Of a stretch of 64,000 nucleotides of DNA, positions 32,662 through 40,068 are shown piece by piece. Both the position numbers and the translations under genes were made by a program. The notes under the pieces are model-generated. The model was given only the letters and a program-made list of their open reading frames with translations. It was not told the origin of the DNA and made no database searches. Source of the DNA: an uncultured Eisenbergiella sp. (GTDB lineage Bacteria; Bacillota; Clostridia; Lachnospirales; Lachnospiraceae); assembly GCA_910585455.1 (NCBI GenBank), contig CAJUEL010000025.1, positions 3,866-67,865 of the forward strand. Reading direction: 5' to 3'. How positions within the stretch are numbered: the first letter of the stretch is position 1; each line of letters starts with the position of its first letter.

Positions 32662-34182
32662 ATGGGAGTAGTAAAAGCATTATTGGTTGGTGTCTGTCAG
32701 TATTTAACAATCGAATGTCCTCCACTGCCCTTATGTAAAAACGACCTGTATGCTATGAGAAATGCGTTTATTCAAGGCTTAGGCGTTAATTCAAAAAAAA
32801 TTCATATATGCGGTGAAACAGGGGTTGTAAAAAAAGAAAATCTTATTTTCTCAATACAAACTGTGCTTAAAGATATGACAAACGATGATACTTTTATTTT
32901 CTATTTTACTGGACATGGCGGAAAGAATTGCTTAGTATTGAGCGATGGAGTAATTAATTTACAAGAATTGATTAATATAATGGATAAGATACATACAAAG
33001 AGCAAAATAGCAATTTTAGATAGCTGTCATTCGGGCGGGTTTTCTCTTGATAATGTTCCGGTAATGGATGTTGATGAAACTATTGAACACTTTGCGGGAC
33101 GTGGTTTTGCTGTCTTAGCTTCTTGTGGGGCTGATCAGGTTTCCGGATTTCATAAGGAACGGGAAATAAGTTTATATACAAGTTTTGTGTGCGATGCACT
33201 AACATCGCGTTTCCTGATTCGAAAAGGGAAAAAATCTCTCGAAGCAATAAATGAAGCTATTTTTCATTTCGCAGAAATGTCAAATAGAAATGGAACAAGT
33301 AATGTGCAACAACCGATTTTCCGTTCAAGCATAGGGGGAACTATATTCTTTGATGTCGAAGAATATAATCCATACAAAGTCGCAAGGATTTATGAGGAAA
33401 CAGATAATTATATCATCTATAGTGTTGAACCAGTACATCACGCTGAAGCAAAACGGCTATCTGTAAAAGTAATTTTGCGCTTTCAAAGCTCTATGGAGCA
33501 AATTGCCGAAATTGCAACAGAAATTAAAAACAAAGTCCTTTATTGCGAAGTATATCAGAATGAAATTGCCGAAGCACGTTATAAAGGTCGTGCAGCAAAT
33601 ATTGTTTGGTGCTATTTTGGATATGACGAGGACGATATGGTAGATGGTAATTATATTTGTCACACCACATGGATAGATGATTCGCAGGACAAAAAATGGT
33701 GGTATCGAATTTCAAAGAATATTGTTGTTGTAAAAGGGGTTCATATTGATATACATAGTTCATACGAGCTAATTAAGAGCTTTAACGAAAATGTCATAGG
33801 CAAAGATGAATTAATTAAAATTACGCGTGAATACACTGCAAATATTATATCTGCGGCAGAGCAATATATTAAAATATTTAGAGAATATCTTAACAACACT
33901 ATAACGGAAGAACAACTTATAGATAGAGTTGATCCCCTTAATATTGAAATTTCAAAATGGTACTTTAAGCAGAACGAGTTGCCAATACCTCAGAAAGAAT
34001 TACGTGATTGGGTACAGATACACGAAAAGCTCGCTTGTACAATACATGATTTTTCCCTTTTTTATAATAAAAAGCACTTAGAAACGTGGAAAAGCGAAAA
34101 TCGTAAATGGTTACTCACAAATGCAATCAAACAATATGAAACAGAATTAGAAGAATTGAAAAATGCAGACAAGCGAATTTAG
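32662..34182 (+). CDS. Caspase-like cysteine protease (peptidase C14 fold) with unknown C-terminal domain
   Basis: A 506-residue soluble protein. Residues 1 to about 225 are a caspase/metacaspase domain with the His-Cys dyad: His85 in FYFTGHGG and Cys122 in LDSCHSGG; the first strand is ALLVGVCQY and a later segment FAVLASCGADQ also fits. The remaining 280 residues match nothing I know: two mixed alpha/beta parts and a helical, charged C-terminus. Bacterial caspase-like proteases often act as triggered effectors in anti-phage or cell-death systems, with the attached domain or a partner as sensor. The gene is strikingly AT-rich compared with its neighbours, pointing to horizontal transfer. GAAAGGACG precedes the ATG. 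Confidence 0.85.
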   Translation: MGVVKALLVGVCQYLTIECPPLPLCKNDLYAMRNAFIQGLGVNSKKIHICGETGVVKKENLIFSIQTVLKDMTNDDTFIFYFTGHGGKNCLVLSDGVINLQELINIMDKIHTKSKIAILDSCHSGGFSLDNVPVMDVDETIEHFAGRGFAVLASCGADQVSGFHKEREISLYTSFVCDALTSRFLIRKGKKSLEAINEAIFHFAEMSNRNGTSNVQQPIFRSSIGGTIFFDVEEYNPYKVARIYEETDNYIIYSVEPVHHAEAKRLSVKVILRFQSSMEQIAEIATEIKNKVLYCEVYQNEIAEARYKGRAANIVWCYFGYDEDDMVDGNYICHTTWIDDSQDKKWWYRISKNIVVVKGVHIDIHSSYELIKSFNENVIGKDELIKITREYTANIISAAEQYIKIFREYLNNTITEEQLIDRVDPLNIEISKWYFKQNELPIPQKELRDWVQIHEKLACTIHDFSLFYNKKHLETWKSENRKWLLTNAIKQYETELEELKNADKRI

Positions 34183-34840
34183 CTCAATGCAGGAAGTACA
34201 ATGTTACACAGTAGAACGCCATTTTTGAGGGTCAATTCTCTTACCCTTGGCGTTTTCGCGCCTGTAAGACCGATTAAACCAACGGTAAACAATGCGCCGG
34301 ATAAGTCCAGCGGATACAGATTTCCTATGACTTAGCAGGAATCTTCCTTGCTACTTTACTAAACGATCTGCAAAATGGGGAAACGGCGTAGCTGAAGCTA
34401 TGCCGTTTCCCCAAAATCATTCCTATGCTGTTTTATTAGTGCCGCCCTTTAGGGAGGCGCTTTTTTTAGTGTTTTTGCAATCATGCCTATGTGGATAATT
34501 CTCTTAGGAGATGGGGTAAAATTCGGAGGAATAATAAACATATGACCTATACAAAAAATATGCTGCGTTCTGTAGCGCTACAAGGCAGATAAATACAATT
34601 AAATTTTGGATGTGATTTTGTATATAGTAGTAAAAACAGATTGCAGGTATAAGTTTGTCATAATATTTGGTTTTTTGTGAAAAAAATCTTGATTTTACTG
34701 GAAATTCATGCTAAGGTTAATAAAATTAATAAAACAATCTTTTATACAATATATAAAAATATTCGACAAAAAATTACAGCAATATTTTGATAGATTGTGG
34801 AAAAATATAAACTTTAAAAATGATAGAAGTGGAGGCTGCG
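34183..34840. other. AT-rich intergenic region with terminators and a possible gene relic
   Basis: No intact gene is visible. It holds a hairpin at 34215-34254 (AACGCC...GGCGTT), an 18-bp-armed stem at 34376-34413, and a terminator at 34439-34467 (GCCGCCC...GGGAGGCGC then TTTTTTT). On the minus strand about 34204-34350 reads a 48-codon open frame ending KGKRIDPQKWRSTV, rich in Arg/Lys, possibly the tail of a lost mobile-element protein. From 34500 to 34840 the DNA is very AT-rich and should contain the promoter of the pilus operon, but no clear box pair is seen. Confidence 0.5.
34762..34768 (-). promoter_or_regulatory. Possible 0A box upstream of the pilus operon
   Basis: TTCGACA, the complement of the Spo0A recognition sequence TGTCGAA, stands 72 nt before the first pilus gene start. 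The seven bases are also found by chance inside several genes here, so on its own this is weak. The presence of a Spo0A-type DNA-binding protein in the same window makes it worth recording. Confidence 0.3.
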
Positions 34841-35905
34841 ATGAAAATAAAGCTTTTAATATATTCTAAAGACAGAAAATATGTGGAACATCTGGTGAAT
34901 TATCTTGATATTTATCATAACGACAAAATAGAATTGAGTTTTTTTGATGAAGAAAGAGCAGTTAAGGAATATCAGATTGCGCATAAAGCAGACGTTATTT
35001 TGTTGGATACCGAAGAAGAGATTATATCTGGTATTGAAGATTCTCATACAGTCATGGCGTATTTAACAAATTCTCCGATTCCTACAGATAGACAGGTGAG
35101 TATTTTTAAATATCAGAAAGGAGAATTGATTTATAAGAAAATATTGGATTTGTATGCGTCAGGAGAAGAGAAAATGCTGATGCGCGTAGAGAATCAGGAG
35201 GGGGTACAGCCTCGGATTCACTTGTTCCTCCCCATAAACGGAGGAGCAGGAGCATCCACAGTGGCAAAAGCATATGCGCGGAAAAATGCGGTGAGCAAGC
35301 GGGTTTTATATTTGAATATGGAAGTTTTTGGAGACTGTGAAAATGTCATAAAAGGTGAAGGTGATCTTTCCTTTTATGAGATTGTGTATGCATTGAAGAG
35401 TACCAGGGGAAATCTTGCGATCAAACTGGAGAGCGCGCTGAGGAAGAGCAGGGACGGCATATATTACTATGCTCCTTCTGTAAATCCGATGGATATTGTG
35501 GAGCTGACGGGAGAAGAGTTTTTAAGGCTGACAGCAGAAATTAAAAGGAGTGCTATGTTCGATGTGGTCGTGCTGGATATGGATATTTTTCCTTCGGCAT
35601 GGATGATGGCAGCATTGAAGGAGGCTGACCAAATCTGGCTTATTGCGGACGGAACAGAGGAATCCGCAATAAAATATAGAAAGTTCAAGGAATTCATTAC
35701 AGACAGGGAAGAAAAAGGACAATTGCGGCTGCGACCCAAAATGAAAATATTCTATAACAAATACAGAAGCAGGACGGGAAAACCGGTTGACAACTGCGAT
35801 TTGGAAGTGATAGGTGGTAGTCCCTATTATGAAGGCATTGGAGAAAGGGAAATCGTAAAAAGAATGGCGGAAGCTGACGTATTTGAAAAAGACGGTATTT
35901 GGTAA
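34841..35905 (+). CDS. Tad pilus localisation protein, CpaE/TadZ-like
   Basis: A 354-residue protein, first gene of the Tad operon. Residues 1 to about 105 resemble a degenerate receiver domain; from about 130 it has the ParA/MinD-like fold, with LFLPINGGAGASTVAKAYA in place of the deviant Walker A. The usual lysines of KGGVGKT are missing, so ATP binding is doubtful; TadZ proteins often vary here. VVLDMDIFPS is the Walker B-like strand. TadZ positions the pilus machine at the membrane. The start at 34841 has GGAGG 6 nt upstream; the ATG at 34820 has none. Confidence 0.78.
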   Translation: MKIKLLIYSKDRKYVEHLVNYLDIYHNDKIELSFFDEERAVKEYQIAHKADVILLDTEEEIISGIEDSHTVMAYLTNSPIPTDRQVSIFKYQKGELIYKKILDLYASGEEKMLMRVENQEGVQPRIHLFLPINGGAGASTVAKAYARKNAVSKRVLYLNMEVFGDCENVIKGEGDLSFYEIVYALKSTRGNLAIKLESALRKSRDGIYYYAPSVNPMDIVELTGEEFLRLTAEIKRSAMFDVVVLDMDIFPSAWMMAALKEADQIWLIADGTEESAIKYRKFKEFITDREEKGQLRLRPKMKIFYNKYRSRTGKPVDNCDLEVIGGSPYYEGIGEREIVKRMAEADVFEKDGIW

Positions 35906-35967
35906 AATTGCAGGGGTATTTCCCAGTGGTGAAGAAAGGTTTGCCAGAGCGGGGGAGGGGAAAGGGT

Positions 35968-37194
35968 ATGAATAAGGAATGGGCGGAAAAAGTCAGGGAT
36001 GCAGTGATGTCCAATTCCAATTTTGCTGAGCTGTCCGATGGGAAATTGGATGAGCGCATAGTTGGCGAAGTGGAACGGATGTTTTTCGATAAACGGTTGA
36101 CAGTCGGAGAAAAAGCGGAACTGGTGGATCAGGTATTCAGTTCCATTCGGGGCTTCGGACTTTTGGACAGCATCATAAAGGATGATGACATAACCGAGGT
36201 GATGATCAACGGTGCGAATGATATTTTCATTGAAAAATCTGGTAAGCTGATGAAACTGGATGATCATTTTGAGAGTGAACAAAAGCTGGTTGATATCATT
36301 CGGAAAATTGTAGGTTTGGCAGGACGGGAAGTAAGCGAGGCGAATCCTATTGTGGATACCAGGCTGCCCGATGGCTCCCGGGTGAATGTTGTATTGCCGC
36401 CGATCTCATTAAAGGGACCGATCGTGACGATTCGGAAATTCTCAAAGGAACCGATGACGGTGGAAAAGTTGTTGGAGTATGGTTCTATCACACAGGAAGT
36501 GGCGGATTTCCTGCGCTTATTGGTACATGCAAAATATAATATTTTTATTTGTGGTGGTACGGGGAGCGGGAAAACCACATTTTTAAATGCGATGACAAAT
36601 TTCATCCCTAGGGATGAACGTATCATCACGATTGAGGATTCTGCGGAGCTACAGATTGCCGGTATTGATAATCTGGTGAGCCTGGAAACAAGAAATGCGA
36701 ACAATGCGGGAGTGGGACAGATTAGCATTCAGGATTTGATCAAGTCCGCACTACGTATGCGTCCGGAGCGGATTGTGGTAGGTGAGGTCAGGGGCGCGGA
36801 AGCCTTGGACATGCTACAGGCTATGAACACTGGACATGACGGATCTCTGTCCACTGGTCATGCGAATTCTAATAAGGATATGCTGAGCAGGCTGGAAACC
36901 ATGGTACTGCAAGGGGCGGAGGGCTTGCCGCTTCCTGCGGTGAGACAGCAGGTCGCATCTGCGTTGGATATCCTGGTTCATCTTTCCAGACTTCGCGATA
37001 AGAGCCGAAGGACGATGGAGATTTCCGAGGTGCTGGGAGTTGAGAATGGAGAAATTGTCCTGAACCCGATCTATCAGTTTGAAGAGGACGAAAACAGCAC
37101 ACTGGAAAAAGTGAGAGGGAATCTGGTACGGACGGATAAACCGTTCCAGAATTATCATAAGCTTCGCCTGATGGGGTATCGGGGTGAGGTTTGA
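35968..37194 (+). CDS. cpaF: Tad pilus assembly ATPase, CpaF/TadA family
   Basis: A 408-residue secretion ATPase of the type II/IV traffic family that powers Flp pilus assembly as a cytoplasmic hexamer. An N-terminal domain (about 1-150) contains DDDITEVMINGANDIFIEK; Walker A is GGTGSGKTTF at 196-205, the Asp box ITIEDSAELQI follows, Walker B is RIVVGEVRGAEALDMLQAM, and the His box TGHDGSLSTGHANS is complete. The start at 35968 follows GGAGGGG; the longer frame from 35899 overlaps the upstream gene and looks less likely. The next gene starts within 24 bp. Confidence 0.95.
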   Translation: MNKEWAEKVRDAVMSNSNFAELSDGKLDERIVGEVERMFFDKRLTVGEKAELVDQVFSSIRGFGLLDSIIKDDDITEVMINGANDIFIEKSGKLMKLDDHFESEQKLVDIIRKIVGLAGREVSEANPIVDTRLPDGSRVNVVLPPISLKGPIVTIRKFSKEPMTVEKLLEYGSITQEVADFLRLLVHAKYNIFICGGTGSGKTTFLNAMTNFIPRDERIITIEDSAELQIAGIDNLVSLETRNANNAGVGQISIQDLIKSALRMRPERIVVGEVRGAEALDMLQAMNTGHDGSLSTGHANSNKDMLSRLETMVLQGAEGLPLPAVRQQVASALDILVHLSRLRDKSRRTMEISEVLGVENGEIVLNPIYQFEEDENSTLEKVRGNLVRTDKPFQNYHKLRLMGYRGEV

Positions 37195-37217
37195 GAACAG
37201 CCGGAGGAAACGGAAGG

Positions 37218-38045
37218 ATGAAAAACAGGAAGGAAAAGACGGCGAAAAAGGGTGAGAAACCGAAACCCAAAAAAGAAGTGTATGTGGAAAAAAAAGGTCT
37301 GATCGGTGTGGGCGATGATTACCATATTTATCATATGCAGAAAAAAGATAGGCTGCTTGCGTTCCTCGCAGGGCTGGGAGCGGGAGCTCTTATTGTTTAT
37401 GTCTTTTTTAAAAGCATTGTTTTCAGTATTATAGCGGGCGTTTTGGCAGGAATTCTGGTACAGCCGCTGTATTGTGGGCACTTGTGTGAGAAAAGGAAAA
37501 AAACGCTGTTGATGCAGTTCAGGGATATGCTGGAATCGCTGGCATCCTCTTATTCGGCGGGAAAAAACACACAAGGGGCCTTTGAGGATGCCTATGGAGA
37601 TATGGTGCAGATCTATGGAAAAGAGTCGGATATTGCGAAAGAGCTTGGAATTATTCTGGCAGGAATCAACAGCAATATTAATGTCGAAAAAATGTTGATG
37701 GACTTCGCGGATCGGAGTGAGCAGAGAGATATAGAGAGCTTTGCGGATGTGTTTGAAGTGAGCGTGAAGCAGGGAGCGAACATCAAGGATATTATTTCAG
37801 CCACACGGGATATCATCAACGACAAAATAGAGATTGAACTGGAGATAGGCACGATGCTTGCGGGTAATAAAAACGAGTTAAACATAATGATGGTCATGCC
37901 GCTCATCATTATGCTCAGCATGGAGGGACTGGGAGGAAGCATGACCAGTAATTCTCCGCTGAATATCGTGATTAAACTGATCGCGATTGGCATTTTTGGA
38001 GCAGCTTATATGATTGGAAGAAAACTGACCGATATTAAGGTCTGA
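37218..38045 (+). CDS. Tad pilus inner-membrane platform protein, TadB-like
   Basis: A 275-residue type II secretion F-domain protein. It begins with a Lys-rich tail (about 1-25), two membrane segments near 50-90, a cytoplasmic F domain with FRDMLESLASSYSAGKNTQGAFEDA and later SVKQGANIKDIISATRDI, and a closing membrane pair. With TadC it forms the membrane platform under CpaF. GGAGG lies 10 nt before the start at 37218; TTG or ATG starts further left would overlap cpaF by a few codons. It follows cpaF closely. Confidence 0.88.
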   Translation: MKNRKEKTAKKGEKPKPKKEVYVEKKGLIGVGDDYHIYHMQKKDRLLAFLAGLGAGALIVYVFFKSIVFSIIAGVLAGILVQPLYCGHLCEKRKKTLLMQFRDMLESLASSYSAGKNTQGAFEDAYGDMVQIYGKESDIAKELGIILAGINSNINVEKMLMDFADRSEQRDIESFADVFEVSVKQGANIKDIISATRDIINDKIEIELEIGTMLAGNKNELNIMMVMPLIIMLSMEGLGGSMTSNSPLNIVIKLIAIGIFGAAYMIGRKLTDIKV

Positions 38046-38061
38046 GAAAGGGGAAAGGATT

Positions 38062-38928
38062 GTGAGCAGTACATTTCAAATGATTTTGCTTGTGCCGACC
38101 ACCTTGCTCGGGCTCGTATGGATCTGGCTTGCCGCCGGATATGAACATAAATTTGAGACGATAACTTCCACCCTGAACAAGGATCAGTATCCGTTGGCGG
38201 AACTGTTCTATATTGGATTTCAGGTATTGTCGCTGGTGCATTTTAATACAAAATCTGATTATTCCCGCAAAAAAGTGAAAGAGATGTCTGAGGTGTACGG
38301 CAGGAAGTACGCGGAATATTATTATTATGTGCAGTTAGGAGGACAGGCGACTTATATCGTCACCATTCTTCCCTTTGTGTTTGCGTTGGCTATTCTTGCG
38401 AACAGTCCGGAAGCGTTGCTGCTTGGCATTATTCTGGGAGTGTTGTTTGTATGGTATTTGAGCGAGGCGTTTAAGGATAAGCTCACGGCGAGAAGGGAAT
38501 CGCTTTTATCCGAGTTTCCACAGGTATTGTCGAAGATGACGCTTCTGGTTAATTCGGGCATGGTGTTGCGAAATGCATGGAACAAGGTGTCAGACGGCGG
38601 AGAGGGTGTGATTTATGAGGAAATGCGCCAGACGGGAGCCGAGTTGAAAAACGGTATTTCGGAGCAGGAGGCATATCATAACTTTGCAGAGCGTTGTGGG
38701 CTGAAGGAGATGCGGAAATTCGCGTCTCTGGTTTCTCAGAGCCTGGCGAAGGGAAGCGGGGATTTGAGCTTTTTTCTGAAAGATATGTCGGATGAAATGT
38801 GGGAAATGAAAAAAAACATGGTGAAGCGCAAGAGTGAGCAGACGAATTCCAAACTGCTGTTTCCGATCGTGTTAATTTTCATAGGGATTTTATTCATGAT
38901 TATGGCTCCTCTGCTGGGGAGTTTATAA
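38062..38928 (+). CDS. Tad pilus inner-membrane platform protein, TadC-like
   Basis: A 288-residue partner of TadB. It has a first membrane segment at about 5-25, two more near 95-130, and a C-terminal F domain with FPQVLSKMTLLVNSGMVLRNAWNKV, then FASLVSQSLAKGSGDLSFFL, ending in a membrane segment FPIVLIFIGILFMIM. The start is GTG at 38062 with GGGGAAAGG upstream, 16 bp after tadB. It builds the membrane platform through which pilin is extracted. Confidence 0.88.
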   Translation: MSSTFQMILLVPTTLLGLVWIWLAAGYEHKFETITSTLNKDQYPLAELFYIGFQVLSLVHFNTKSDYSRKKVKEMSEVYGRKYAEYYYYVQLGGQATYIVTILPFVFALAILANSPEALLLGIILGVLFVWYLSEAFKDKLTARRESLLSEFPQVLSKMTLLVNSGMVLRNAWNKVSDGGEGVIYEEMRQTGAELKNGISEQEAYHNFAERCGLKEMRKFASLVSQSLAKGSGDLSFFLKDMSDEMWEMKKNMVKRKSEQTNSKLLFPIVLIFIGILFMIMAPLLGSL

Positions 38929-39031
38929 TACTGCGGTGCTGACCTGACAGCAGATGGCATCGGATTCCCCGGAATGGATGGAGGATGGGGAGAAAACATT
39001 AAAATTTTAATAAAAGCAGGAGGAAAAAGCA

Positions 39032-39253
39032 ATGAGGGATTTTTTTGACGGGAAAGTGATAGGGTTGAGATGGAAGCTGCAAAGTTATTTGAGGGAACTG
39101 GCAGAAAAAGAGGATGGTGATACGAATTTCGTTTCTATCATTGTTATTATTGTCATTATTCTGGCGGTTGCTACAGTGTTCAGGGATCAGTTAAAGCTGG
39201 CGATAGAGAAGGTTATGGGCAATTTCACATCATTCATCGATAATACGAAGTAA
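39032..39253 (+). CDS. Flp1-family type IVb pilin
   Basis: A 73-residue major pilin candidate. A charged N-terminal leader (about 1-30, with EKEDGD) precedes a single hydrophobic helix NFVSIIVIIVIILAVATVF, and the tail FRDQLKLAIEKVMGNFTSFI is amphipathic. Cleavage by the operon's A24 prepilin peptidase is expected after the Gly in EDG, although the usual Glu at +5 is not present. AGGAGG precedes the ATG. A strong hairpin immediately after the gene fits high expression of pilin over the genes that follow. Confidence 0.85.
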   Translation: MRDFFDGKVIGLRWKLQSYLRELAEKEDGDTNFVSIIVIIVIILAVATVFRDQLKLAIEKVMGNFTSFIDNTK

Positions 39254-39296
39254 ATGGATGTTTAGATGATAATGTGAAATATTACTGGAGCTGGAA

Positions 39297-39345
39297 TGGA
39301 AAATGCTGTGCTGTAAAAAAGCGTATGATAACACGGCATTTTCCA
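39297..39345 (+). terminator. Stem-loop after the pilin gene (partial terminator or mRNA-stabilising hairpin)
   Basis: TGGAAAATGCTGTG pairs with CACGGCATTTTCCA across a 21-nt loop, in the gap between the pilin and the next gene. There is no T-run after it, so it more likely sets the 3' end of a stable pilin mRNA or reduces read-through than fully stops transcription. Confidence 0.65.
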
Positions 39346-39364
39346 TGATTGGACAGGTGTAATT

Positions 39365-40051
39365 ATGCATGAAAATGACAGGGAAAAAGGAACGCTGGTA
39401 TTGGAAGCAGCCATTATATTTCCAATTGTACTGATGGCTGTGATGGCGTTGCTGTACCTGGGGCTGTTTAAGCTACAGGAAACAGCGATGCTCTATCAGG
39501 TGCAACGCGCCGCGTCTCAGGGGAGCCTGATAGCGGCCAGTCCCGGCTATGCGGAGTTGGCCGGAAACGGAAGCGAGCTGGATGCCCGGGACATTGACTG
39601 GGAATTGCTTCCCTCTGATATAGACGGCTATTACGATGCTTATCATAAAAATTTTGCAGTGCTGTACCGGGAGATTTTTGGCAGCACCTGGGTGAGCAGC
39701 TCTGATCTGGAGCAATATGGGAGCAGGGTTCTTGACACCATATCTCTGCTGGCATTGGGAAACTATTTTGATAAAACCGTGCGCATGGATAGAAGCTTTT
39801 GGGGTATCACGGTGGTTGCGGAGATCGGGTTCCAGGTGAGAACACCAGCGGCTCTCCGCTATTTTGGTTTTCCGGAGAGCATAGGCTGGAAACAGGCGGC
39901 GTACAGCAAAGCGATAAATCCGGCTGGATTTATGAGGAATACGGATTTGGCAACAGATGCGATTGTGCTGGGATGTGAAAAGCTGGGATTGAAGGATAAA
40001 CTGGACCAGCTGATTTCAATAATGAATGAAGTGACAACAATTTTGTTTTGA
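39365..40051 (+). CDS. TadE-like minor pseudopilin
   Basis: A 228-residue protein with a type IV prepilin-like N-terminus: KGTLVLEAAIIFPIVLMAVMA has a Gly cleavage site and a Glu five residues later, as prepilin peptidases require, followed by a membrane helix. The remainder is an outer domain of about 185 residues. TadE-like proteins are thought to prime or cap the pilus. It is the first gene after the pilin hairpin. Confidence 0.8.
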   Translation: MHENDREKGTLVLEAAIIFPIVLMAVMALLYLGLFKLQETAMLYQVQRAASQGSLIAASPGYAELAGNGSELDARDIDWELLPSDIDGYYDAYHKNFAVLYREIFGSTWVSSSDLEQYGSRVLDTISLLALGNYFDKTVRMDRSFWGITVVAEIGFQVRTPAALRYFGFPESIGWKQAAYSKAINPAGFMRNTDLATDAIVLGCEKLGLKDKLDQLISIMNEVTTILF

Positions 40052-40068
40052 TAAAGGGATGAGGGGAT

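Noticed and set aside
37681..37687. TGTCGAA inside tadB and similar hits in other genes as Spo0A boxes
   Set aside because: They lie within coding sequence and occur at about the number expected by chance.
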